A stretch of 64,000 nucleotides of DNA from Paenibacillus peoriae KCTC 3763 (GTDB lineage: Bacteria > Bacillota > Bacilli > Paenibacillales > Paenibacillaceae). Every line of letters begins with the position of its first letter. Position 1 is the first letter of the stretch. Under the pieces are notes generated by a model, which saw only the letters and a program-made list of their open reading frames with translations, made no database searches and was not told the DNA's origin. Position numbers and translations under genes: made by a program. The DNA is taken from the NCBI RefSeq assembly GCF_000236805.1, contig NZ_AGFX01000012.1:248001-312000 (forward strand), read 5' to 3'. Positions 8,792-15,613 of the stretch are shown piece by piece.

Positions 8792-9808
8792 TCAGGGCAG
8801 ACCTGTAGTGCTGCTTCTTGCGAGGAGTTTTACATCCAGCTGCTTCAACTGAATCGGACTGCTCTTGTCCTCAATCTGGTGAATAAGCTGATATACCGCT
8901 TGTTCGCCCATTTCATAGATCGGCTGAGCAATGGTGCTAATCTCCGGTTCGGTAAGCCCGGTCATCTCAATGCCGTCAAATCCGATCAGCGCCACATCAT
9001 CCGGCACCTTGCGCCCTGATCGAAGAAGCGCTTTTAAAGACCCGATAGCCATAAGGTCTATGGTGGCGAAAATACCGTCAATCTCCGGGTGACGCGCGAG
9101 CAAATCCTGCGTCAGTTTAAATCCGCTCTCCATCGTGAAATCACCTTCCACGATATACGAAGGGGTAAAGCGCCCATATCGGGTCAGCGTGTCGATATAT
9201 CCCTGCAGACGGTCCTTAGCGGGAATGACAATACCCGGTCCGCTAATGTGAGCGATATTTTTGCAGCCCACCGATAACAGATGCTCAACAGCCATTACTG
9301 CCCCTTTATAGTGATTGACCTGAAGCATGGATATGTTGTGCACCGCCTGTTCAGAGGATGCACGGTCAATCGAGACAATCGGGATTTTGGCCCCCAACAG
9401 CTCATTGATTTCGTTCGTGGCAAGCATTTGTGTGGCAAAAATAATGCCGTCCACATGTCTTTTCTTCAAAGCCTCAATGTAACGAATCTCTTTCAAACTG
9501 TTTCTGTCGGAGTTCGCCAGCAATGTCGTATACCCGAGTTTGGTCGCCGTATCCTCGACCGCTTTTGCCAAGGCGGAGAAAAACGGATTGGATATTTCCG
9601 AAACGATCAGGGCAATGGTATTGGTCTTGTATCCCGCCAAACCTCTGGCCATCGTATTGGGTGAATAATTTAACTTACCGATCGCGTCCTTAATTCGATC
9701 CTCTGCATCCTTACTGATATATCCATTCTGATTAAGATATCTGGACACCGTCGCTACGGACACATTCGCCAGTTTGGCAACATCCCGAATAGTAGCGATA
9801 ACAATCAC
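8792..9808 (-). CDS. LacI-family transcriptional regulator
   Basis: A LacI/GalR repressor of about 338 residues: HTH at the N-terminus (TIRDVAKLANVSVATVSRYL), hinge helix region (LNYSPNTMARGLAG) and a periplasmic-binding-like effector domain. The family's conserved start is the residue just before TIRDV. No ATG fits; I chose GTG 9808. ATC at 9799 sits six bases after GAGGTG and could be a non-canonical start. A longer frame opening at ATG 9901 is unlikely because two cre/operator-like palindromes (9825-9842 and 9946-9963) lie inside or before that extension. It is upstream of and co-oriented with the als genes, so it probably controls them. Confidence 0.85.
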   Translation of the reverse strand: MIVIATIRDVAKLANVSVATVSRYLNQNGYISKDAEDRIKDAIGKLNYSPNTMARGLAGYKTNTIALIVSEISNPFFSALAKAVEDTATKLGYTTLLANSDRNSLKEIRYIEALKKRHVDGIIFATQMLATNEINELLGAKIPIVSIDRASSEQAVHNISMLQVNHYKGAVMAVEHLLSVGCKNIAHISGPGIVIPAKDRLQGYIDTLTRYGRFTPSYIVEGDFTMESGFKLTQDLLARHPEIDGIFATIDLMAIGSLKALLRSGRKVPDDVALIGFDGIEMTGLTEPEISTIAQPIYEMGEQAVYQLIHQIEDKSSPIQLKQLDVKLLARSSTTGLP

Positions 9809-9824
9809 CTCTGCATGAATATGA

Positions 9825-9842
9825 TGTGTAACCGTTAACACA
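9825..9842 (-). promoter_or_regulatory. cre/LacI-type operator near the LacI gene start
   Basis: TGTGTAACCGTTAACACA is a near-palindrome with central CG. Its core TGTAACCGTTAACA fits the CcpA cre consensus TGWNANCGNTNWCA at every fixed position. It lies 17 bases upstream of the chosen start, so it may be a CcpA site or the regulator's own operator. Confidence 0.6.
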
Positions 9843-9945
9843 TTCATATCATTAAAATAGCATCTACTCATCGTTATTTCCCAAAAATCGCCTATATACA
9901 AAGGAATTCAGGGTTAAAATCTTATAAAATGGATCCAGTTCATAG

Positions 9946-9963
9946 TGTGGTATCGGTTACACA
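9946..9963 (-). promoter_or_regulatory. Second cre/LacI-type operator
   Basis: TGTGGTATCGGTTACACA shares 13 of 18 bases with the site at 9825-9842, including the TGTG and CACA ends and the central CG. It misses the cre consensus at one fixed position. The pair is centred 121 bases apart. Confidence 0.5.
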
Positions 9964-10122
9964 TTCATAGTAATTGAATGCGCTCTCTTTTTCAAGCATA
10001 AAATTCAAATTTTATATTCACAAAATCACTGCACCTTACAATTAATAGATCAAAAGAGAATGTCCTCTTAAATCCAGACGGAAATCAGTCAATGAAGCGG
10101 GCTGCTCCCGCGTATTTCATAA

Positions 10123-10154
10123 AAAAAAGGAGCCTGGTCATACCAGAGCTCCTT
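10123..10154 (-). terminator. Terminator after the DUF6509 gene
   Basis: On the minus strand GGAGC..CTGG pairs with CCAG..GCTCC around a short loop and is followed by eight T residues (A run at about 10122-10129 on the plus strand). It lies about 60 bases past the stop at 10214. Confidence 0.85.
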
Positions 10155-10213
10155 TACATATCCCGTTATATTGGGGCTATACGCTGACGATCGCCATCAG
10201 CAGCCACAGCGTT

Positions 10214-10513
10214 TTATTCACCTGTTCCGTCCAGTACATGCTTTTTGCAAAAGTCCGCTACGGCCTGCACTTCATCTTCCTCAAGTTCGAGGTCGATGTA
10301 GCGGTTCGTTACTTTTTCAATCAACTCATACTTCAGCAATCCCGTCTTCTCTTCGTCTACCAAATAAAGGACGCGGATATGCAGTCCGTTTTCGGTGTAT
10401 AGCTCGTCGTCCTCCTCTACCTCCACCTCAATGACGAATTCATACCGCTGCCCACTCAAAATACCAAAAGCATCTTTAATTTGCTCCATTGTGTACGATG
10501 TAAAATTTAACAT
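10214..10513 (-). CDS. DUF6509-like small acidic protein
   Basis: A 99-residue very acidic protein with no signal peptide or membrane segment. The opening (FTSYTMEQIKDAFGILSGQR) and the ELYTENGLHIRVLYLV and ADFCKKHVLDG segments resemble the DUF6509 family of Bacillales, whose function is unknown to me. Its ATG overlaps the end of the helicase gene by seven bases (ATGTTAA), so the two are cotranscribed and coupled. A role linked to the helicase is possible but only suggested by the overlap. Confidence 0.75.
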   Translation of the reverse strand: MLNFTSYTMEQIKDAFGILSGQRYEFVIEVEVEEDDELYTENGLHIRVLYLVDEEKTGLLKYELIEKVTNRYIDLELEEDEVQAVADFCKKHVLDGTGE

Positions 10514-12474
10514 ATCTTCATTCCTTCCGGATTTCCTTCAATTACTGTGCATTCTACGCCCGCAGGCAGTAGCTGTTCAACTTGAGTACGTACTTCTTGA
10601 CGATTCAAATCTTGACCCAGGATAGAGATCCAACCCCGATCATTGCGTGAGCGGATTAAACGTCCTATACCTTGTCTAAGTCGAAGTGCCATATGAGGCA
10701 TATCGATCTGCATAAATGGTTCCGCCGCATCCTTGCGTAAAGACGTAAACACAGGATCGTTCGGAGGAAACGGCAGCGACCAGATAATGACATGCGACAG
10801 AGACGGACCAGGAATATCCAGGCCTTCCCATAAGGTAACCGCACACAATACACTTTCCTCATCATTCTGAAAAGCCGAGATCAGATGGCTGATTTCCGCC
10901 GAGCCTTCGTACAGAAAACGATAGGAAGATGCCTCCCGATAAGCAACGAGACCGGTTTGAAATGCAGCCAACTCCTCCTGGGAAGGAAACAGGATAAGCG
11001 CTCTGCCTTGCGATTTTTCCAGCAGTGCCAGCACTCTCTCGATCGGATTTTGCTCAGGTTGCAACGGATACAAAGCCGCTTGCATCTGATCGGCATACTC
11101 ATAAGGAGAGGCCACGGAAAACGTCAGCGGATTTTCAATCCCGAGACTCTGTGCCATGTAATCAAAGGAGTTCTCCACAGACAGGGTAGCTGACGAGAAT
11201 ACGATTGGCATATGCTGCGCAAATACTCGCTCCTTAAGAATCTCCTTTACCATTTTAGGCATAACCACGAGCGTTAATCCGTCCTGATCCTCAATCACCC
11301 ACGAAATCAACAGCTCAGGGCGTTTAAACAAGGCCAAAGCCGTCTGGATCATTTCAAGATGCTCTTCCACGATCTTGAGCTGATACTCATCCAGTGAAAA
11401 TAGCCCGCTTTCAAATACAAGCTCCTCTTCAATGGTGCCGATCAGGTCGCCAAAACGATTGACTTCTCGAATCAGCGACTCATTCAAGTTAAATTCCTTG
11501 CGGTCAGAACCTTGTACAGGTTGACTGTTCTTTTGCAGCGCAGCAAACAAAGCCTCACTTTGGGATATTGCATCTTCAATCGTCATGGCCAGCGATTCCC
11601 GCACTTCACCCTCTAGCAGACGGGTAATCATCGCCTCGAACTGAGCATGTTTCAGCTTGTAGGTCAGTGCATTCTGCGCCGCTGTCTCCAGCAAATGCCC
11701 TTCGTCAAAGACAACAGAGCTATGCTCAGGCAGCAATGGCAGTTGGCCCTCACGTTTTCTTGCTTCATAGGTCCATACATGCTCCATATAAAAATCATGT
11801 GAGCAGATGACCAAATCCGCCGCTCGGCGGTAATGATCACGAGACAACGTCTGTCCGCATCGATGACGCTGATGACAAACGAGACAGTCTTGAAAAACAT
11901 CCCATCCAAGTCTGCTCCATTGTCCGTCCGTCAGTTCAGGATATTCCTTGCGGTTCCCGTAAGGGGTGAAGGACTGCAACGTGTCTGGAAAATGGACAAA
12001 ATCCGGCAAGTCCTGATAAATATCACGAAAGACATCCGCATCCTCATCCAGCCCACTTCGAGCCTCGTCCAGCTTGTTTAGGCAAATATACTGATCCGGC
12101 GACTTGCCCAGTCTGGCATCAATCGTCAGATTCAAATGCCGTGCCAGCTTGGCGATATCTCCCTCCGGCTTTACCAGCTGTTCGATCAGTGATTCATCCG
12201 CACAGGCGATAATCGCAGGTTTTCTCATGTACCGGGCATATGCGATGGCGTACAGCAGGTACACCAGTGTTTTGCCTGTGCCCACACCTGCTTCCGCAAA
12301 AATGGTCTTTTTCTCCTTATAGGCACGCTCCAGCTGAAATGCCATATAAATTTGTTCATCCCGAACCTCAAAGCCGACTTCAGGCAAAACCTCATAAAAT
12401 ACATCCGCAATCCAGTCACTTGCCTGCTCAATAAACGGCTTGGACGGATCAAAGGCAAAAGGATAAGTAGTCAA
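10507..12474 (-). CDS. DinG/Rad3-type ATP-dependent DNA helicase
   Basis: A 655-residue superfamily 2 helicase of the XPD/DinG iron-sulfur group, like B. subtilis YpvA. Walker A is EAGVGTGKT (61-69), the DEAH-type box is DEGH (257-260), and C131, C197, C200 and C206 are placed like the four Fe-S cluster ligands. C-terminal motifs include FSSATLS, LWEGLDIPG and a QGIGRLIRS box near the end. It would unwind DNA 5' to 3' in repair or replication conflict. The start is TTG 12474, ten bases after GGAGG, and overlaps the stop codon of a nine-residue leader frame (12471-12500). Confidence 0.9.
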   Translation of the reverse strand: MTTYPFAFDPSKPFIEQASDWIADVFYEVLPEVGFEVRDEQIYMAFQLERAYKEKKTIFAEAGVGTGKTLVYLLYAIAYARYMRKPAIIACADESLIEQLVKPEGDIAKLARHLNLTIDARLGKSPDQYICLNKLDEARSGLDEDADVFRDIYQDLPDFVHFPDTLQSFTPYGNRKEYPELTDGQWSRLGWDVFQDCLVCHQRHRCGQTLSRDHYRRAADLVICSHDFYMEHVWTYEARKREGQLPLLPEHSSVVFDEGHLLETAAQNALTYKLKHAQFEAMITRLLEGEVRESLAMTIEDAISQSEALFAALQKNSQPVQGSDRKEFNLNESLIREVNRFGDLIGTIEEELVFESGLFSLDEYQLKIVEEHLEMIQTALALFKRPELLISWVIEDQDGLTLVVMPKMVKEILKERVFAQHMPIVFSSATLSVENSFDYMAQSLGIENPLTFSVASPYEYADQMQAALYPLQPEQNPIERVLALLEKSQGRALILFPSQEELAAFQTGLVAYREASSYRFLYEGSAEISHLISAFQNDEESVLCAVTLWEGLDIPGPSLSHVIIWSLPFPPNDPVFTSLRKDAAEPFMQIDMPHMALRLRQGIGRLIRSRNDRGWISILGQDLNRQEVRTQVEQLLPAGVECTVIEGNPEGMKIC

Positions 12475-12500
12475 TCGGGCTGTGCCTCCAATTCGTTCAT
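12471..12500 (-). CDS. Possible nine-residue leader peptide upstream of the helicase
   Basis: ATG 12500, six bases after AAAGGATG, opens a nine-codon frame (MNELEAQPD) that ends in TGA at 12471-12473. The TGA overlaps the TTG start of the helicase (ATTGA), and the helicase ribosome-binding site GGAGG lies inside the leader. This is the geometry of translational coupling. Expression is inferred from the spacing only; chance occurrence is possible. Confidence 0.4.
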   Translation of the reverse strand: MNELEAQPD

Positions 12501-12642
12501 AATGTGCATCCTTTCATTATAACGCAAAACAAGCTAAAAGGAATATGTAAAATGTAAAAGCAGCCTGCATTTCTTATTCGATATAAGAATCCCTTTAAAA
12601 TAAAGGGACATGCTTTCGTCTGAGTGAGACGCTACATGTAGC

Positions 12643-12775
12643 ATTTGATCCTACGATCGCTGTTGCCCCGGGATTCTCAGATTTTCACAAACCTTTTAAA
12701 GGTTAGAATCCCATGGCAAAGGCGAACGCTTCGCTTCTCCAGATTCAAATCCTCCACTACGCTGCACACCACCGT
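12643..12775 (+). repeat. 133-bp dispersed repeat, copy A
   Basis: This segment matches, in inverted orientation, 58031-58163. The two are exactly the same length, with near-identical ends and a divergent centre. Shared blocks include GCTGTTGCC, TGGCAAAGGCGAACGCT and CAGATTCAAATCCTCC. Internal arms TTGCC..GGGATTC and GAATCCC..GGCAA form a hairpin, and ATTTGATC near the start opposes GATTCAAAT near the end. Both copies keep a similar short open frame (shared PWQRRTLRF peptide). It may be a mobile non-coding or structured element. Confidence 0.85.
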
Positions 12776-12891
12776 TATATTGGTATTTTACAAAGAAAGC
12801 TACATAGATATCTACGAGGAGAAAAGTTTTGGCTATTGCCTATAATAGTAAATGAAGAAAATTATCATAAAAAAATTAAAAAAAACAAAAA

Positions 12892-12920
12892 CCAGCTAAT
12901 CTATTGCAGGCATTAGCTGG
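12892..12920 (-). terminator. Bidirectional terminator after the lipoprotein gene
   Basis: CCAGCTAAT and ATTAGCTGG form a perfect nine-base stem with an 11-base loop. The minus strand continues with TTTTTGTTTTTTTT and the plus strand with TTTCTT. It lies 46 bases past the lipoprotein stop. Confidence 0.85.
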
Positions 12921-12966
12921 TTTCTTATGGATTGGAGAATATACTTTAAGCAGAAGCCCGTTCGCC

Positions 12967-13686
12967 TTAACTCATGTTTAAAATTCGCCAATTAGATCCG
13001 ATTTTCCCCACTCTTACTAATACAGGGTTCTGTTCTTCTTCCTCGATATAAAGCTTAATTTCAAGCAACCTTATTTCTTGTATATTCATATTCTGCTCTA
13101 TAACATTTTTATTCATTTTATCATAATTCGCAATTATTTCAGGCTTAGAATATGTGCTGCTCACCTTCATTTCCTTGATTTTCTTCAGTTCCGTAGCAGC
13201 ATTGGCTTCACCCATAACGATACGTTTGCCCATGATATCAGGGTTTGAATTCAGGAAAAGGAACATATAAAAATTCTCCCAATACTGTTCATATTCCAAA
13301 AAGCTTTTAAAAAAGTTATGGCTCTCAAAGGAAGGAATGGGAGTTCCCGCTTGAAGCTCATAGGTATGGAGCAAGTTGAAATGATTATCTACCGTATTCG
13401 CACGATACTTTTCCATAATAGGGAAACATTTTAACGCACTGTCGAGATCATGCTCATTTACAGCTTCAAAAAAGGCTTCTACCACCGATTCGGGCGTGGA
13501 AAATTGCGCCTCCGTGGGTTGTGGCAGATCTGCCTGGAAATTTTCCAAAAAAGTGCCTCCAGACTGATCTTTTCTAGCATCTCCAGAGCTGATCTCTCCG
13601 GAGCGTCCTTGATTCGTACAACCCGTAACTGCTACGAACAGCAGCAGGAATACAACTGAACAAAACATCCATTTTCGTTGTTGCAT
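12967..13686 (-). CDS. Predicted lipoprotein of unknown function
   Basis: A protein of about 239 residues starting at ATG 13686 after GGGGGA. The N-terminal hydrophobic segment (about residues 5-20) ends in lipobox VTGC, predicting a membrane-anchored lipoprotein. After a polar linker, PESVVEAFFEAVNEHDLDSALKC looks like an NTF2-like (SnoaL/DUF4878-type) helix in which small extracellular proteins accumulate substitutions at a cavity. I do not recognise the family. An upstream ATG adds MGEHEF or more but is less well placed. It follows the RDD gene by about 50 bases and probably forms an operon with it. Confidence 0.7.
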   Translation of the reverse strand: MQQRKWMFCSVVFLLLFVAVTGCTNQGRSGEISSGDARKDQSGGTFLENFQADLPQPTEAQFSTPESVVEAFFEAVNEHDLDSALKCFPIMEKYRANTVDNHFNLLHTYELQAGTPIPSFESHNFFKSFLEYEQYWENFYMFLFLNSNPDIMGKRIVMGEANAATELKKIKEMKVSSTYSKPEIIANYDKMNKNVIEQNMNIQEIRLLEIKLYIEEEEQNPVLVRVGKIGSNWRILNMS

Positions 13687-13737
13687 GAATTCATGTTCCC
13701 CCATTATTTTGAAAATCAAAGATTACTTGAGCTTTTC

Positions 13738-14256
13738 TTATAAATTGGTGATTTCCATTGATACTGGAGGAAAAGACGATTGCTGCTCATATCGCTGTAA
13801 CTCTTTTTTATTTACAACCAGGGTATTGGCACAAAGATCGTGAACTCCCTGTTTTTTCGCAGTAAAAGCAACCACGATGTAAATAATATGAACAATTATA
13901 AAAGAAATAGCTTTAATCCAATAACGCCCGGAAGCGTGCCAGAATGCAAGTCGATTTCCTTCCTTGTCCACGACAATTAGAGAAAACACAAGCTTCCCTG
14001 GTGTTGCTTTGACCTTCGATGACTCCCATAACCCACAATACAGCCATGGCACTATGAGCCACAAGATCAGCGGCAACCATATCATCAACACTTTTATGAA
14101 ACCAGTCTCCTCTATGCCCAGAAGAAATGGAATACTAAACACTCCTCCTATTAAAAGAACAAGTACAAAGACAATGACCAGATCCATCACAAACGCTGCT
14201 GTTCTTATCCAAAATCCTCCGTACATTCTTCTTACGCTATCACTTGTTGCTGTCAT
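13738..14256 (-). CDS. RDD family membrane protein
   Basis: A 172-residue membrane protein with an RDD domain: the first helix contains the family's Arg and Asp (WIRTAAFVMDLVIVFVL), followed by a second strongly hydrophobic segment (LIWLPLILWLIVPWLY) and a third (ISFIIVHIIYIVVAF), with GKLVFSLIVVDKEGNRL between. RDD proteins are of mostly unknown function, some linked to ion or drug tolerance. It precedes the lipoprotein gene and the two may work together at the membrane. Confidence 0.8.
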   Translation of the reverse strand: MTATSDSVRRMYGGFWIRTAAFVMDLVIVFVLVLLIGGVFSIPFLLGIEETGFIKVLMIWLPLILWLIVPWLYCGLWESSKVKATPGKLVFSLIVVDKEGNRLAFWHASGRYWIKAISFIIVHIIYIVVAFTAKKQGVHDLCANTLVVNKKELQRYEQQSSFPPVSMEITNL

Positions 14257-14387
14257 GATGATGTATAACTCCTTTTGCCTATGTAATTTAAAATCCAGTT
14301 TATTCCTGTATCCAAAAAGATATCATACGGCTACTCGCCTATATTGTCAATCTACGAATAAATACTCATAAACAAGGCATAAAAAAA

Positions 14388-14420
14388 CAGCGTGTATGTA
14401 ATGAGCTTACACACACGCTG
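14388..14420 (-). terminator. Terminator of the uronide operon
   Basis: CAGCGTGTATGTAA pairs with TTACACACACGCTG (one G-T wobble) around TGAGC. On the minus strand the stem is followed by seven T residues. It lies 14 bases past the GH88 stop. Confidence 0.9.
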
Positions 14421-14433
14421 CTTCACAGTTCAT

Positions 14434-15558
14434 TTAGCAAACACTAAACAAGCCTTCTTCCCCGCGCAGCTTTGCCAAAGCCTCGACAAAGAAATAATCG
14501 CCGTAGATAATGGGAACGTTGATGTATTTTTGCTCAGGATAATGCACGGTTCCGTTCATCAGCAAGCCCTCGTGGTCCTCGCCCCACGCCGTGCATGTGT
14601 GATGCAAGCCCATAAGGATGGATTCTGCCCTTTGGGTAAAATGCTCCGCACGCGTCGAATATTTGGCCAGTTCCAGCAAACCGCTTGCCGCAATGGCCGC
14701 AGCAGATGAATCCCATGCTCCGCGATGTCCCTCTGGTGCTCTAAAATCCCACACAGGCAGACAAGCATCTCCCAGTTGGGACAGGAAAAAGTCTGCTGTG
14801 TTTTCGGCTACCTTCAAATAACGCGAATCGCGCGTGTACCCGTACGAAAGCGTAAAGCCATACAAAGCCCATGACGTGCCACGTGCCCAGGCGGACCCGG
14901 GAGCGAACCCCTGACCACCATGCTCGGCGACCTTTTTTCCGATCTCCGGATCGAATTCGACCACATGCGCAATAGAGCCGTCCGCACGGACGAATTCACG
15001 TGCCACGGTATCCGCATGCTGCACAGCCAGAGCAGCAAAACGAGGATCTCCGCTTTCCTCCGAAGCCCAATAAAGCAAAGGAAGATTCATCATACTGTCT
15101 ATAATCGCGACGCCCCGTGTATCCATGTCCTTCGAATGAAAGTTCCACGCACGAATAAAACGGCCATTCACGTTAAAACGGGCGGCCAGCAGATTAGCAG
15201 CCAGCAGTCCCCGCCTTCTGGACTCGGCATCCCCCGTCGACCGATAGGCGGACACACCGCTGAGCAGCCAAATAAAACCGAGATCGTGGTCTACCGCTTC
15301 GCTGTTATAGAGCACGTTTTCCAAACGGCTCTCGCACCGCTGCGCAATCCCGGCGGCTCCGCTGTCAGGGCGGGCCCGATTTGCCAGCCATAGCAGCCCT
15401 GGATAAAAGCCTGCTGTCCACCATGCTTCCTCACGATTGTCATAGCATCCACCCTCCGCAACATGGGGAAAAGCATCTCCCAGTCTTGCCGCCAAGGCAA
15501 GCGTTTTGTCCAAAGCCAGCTCCCACGATTGCTCCAGCCATGCTTCTGTTTTCGTCAT
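14434..15558 (-). CDS. GH88 unsaturated glucuronyl hydrolase
   Basis: A 374-residue (alpha/alpha)6-barrel enzyme of glycoside hydrolase family 88. It carries the family motifs WWTAGFYPGLLW, DHDLGF (residues 90-95) and IIDSMMNLPLLYWA with Asp154, placed like the two catalytic aspartates of Bacillus UGL, plus GSAWARGTSWALYGF and WDSSAAAIAASGLLEL. It hydrates the 4,5-double bond of delta-4,5-uronic acid at the end of oligosaccharides made by polysaccharide lyases. There is no signal peptide, so it acts in the cytoplasm. Being last in an operon with a heparinase-like enzyme fits the lyase-then-hydrolase order. Confidence 0.88.
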   Translation of the reverse strand: MTKTEAWLEQSWELALDKTLALAARLGDAFPHVAEGGCYDNREEAWWTAGFYPGLLWLANRARPDSGAAGIAQRCESRLENVLYNSEAVDHDLGFIWLLSGVSAYRSTGDAESRRRGLLAANLLAARFNVNGRFIRAWNFHSKDMDTRGVAIIDSMMNLPLLYWASEESGDPRFAALAVQHADTVAREFVRADGSIAHVVEFDPEIGKKVAEHGGQGFAPGSAWARGTSWALYGFTLSYGYTRDSRYLKVAENTADFFLSQLGDACLPVWDFRAPEGHRGAWDSSAAAIAASGLLELAKYSTRAEHFTQRAESILMGLHHTCTAWGEDHEGLLMNGTVHYPEQKYINVPIIYGDYFFVEALAKLRGEEGLFSVC

Positions 15559-15613
15559 TTCTTGTCCTCTCCCCTCTCCAACGCTTCGAAAACGCCTATA
15601 GCTACAACCCTAA

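Larger units (their letters stand above)
9902..10213. other. Intergenic region upstream of the LacI gene
   Basis: Non-coding stretch holding one operator-like palindrome (9946-9963) and the terminator of the DUF6509/helicase operon (10123-10154). The AT-rich part 9964-10060 probably holds the regulator's promoter, but I see no convincing -35/-10 pair. No gene is evident. Confidence 0.7.
12501..12966. other. Gene-free region with palindromes and a dispersed repeat
   Basis: Between the helicase promoter (a TATAAT-like box near 12516-12521 in minus orientation) and the lipoprotein gene lie three short palindromes (12571-12589, 12591-12607, 12631-12642), the 133-bp dispersed repeat (12643-12775), an AT-rich stretch and a bidirectional terminator (12892-12920). 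Short open frames across the repeat are not called as genes. Confidence 0.75.

Noticed and set aside
9809-9901. N-terminal extension of the LacI-type regulator from ATG 9901
   Set aside because: The extension has no HTH-family similarity and contains an operator-like palindrome; the conserved domain begins at about 9800.
12645-12845. Open frame over repeat copy A, similar in peptide sequence to one over copy B
   Set aside because: The similarity follows from the DNA repeat; no ribosome-binding site is present and the hairpin structure explains the conservation at least as well.
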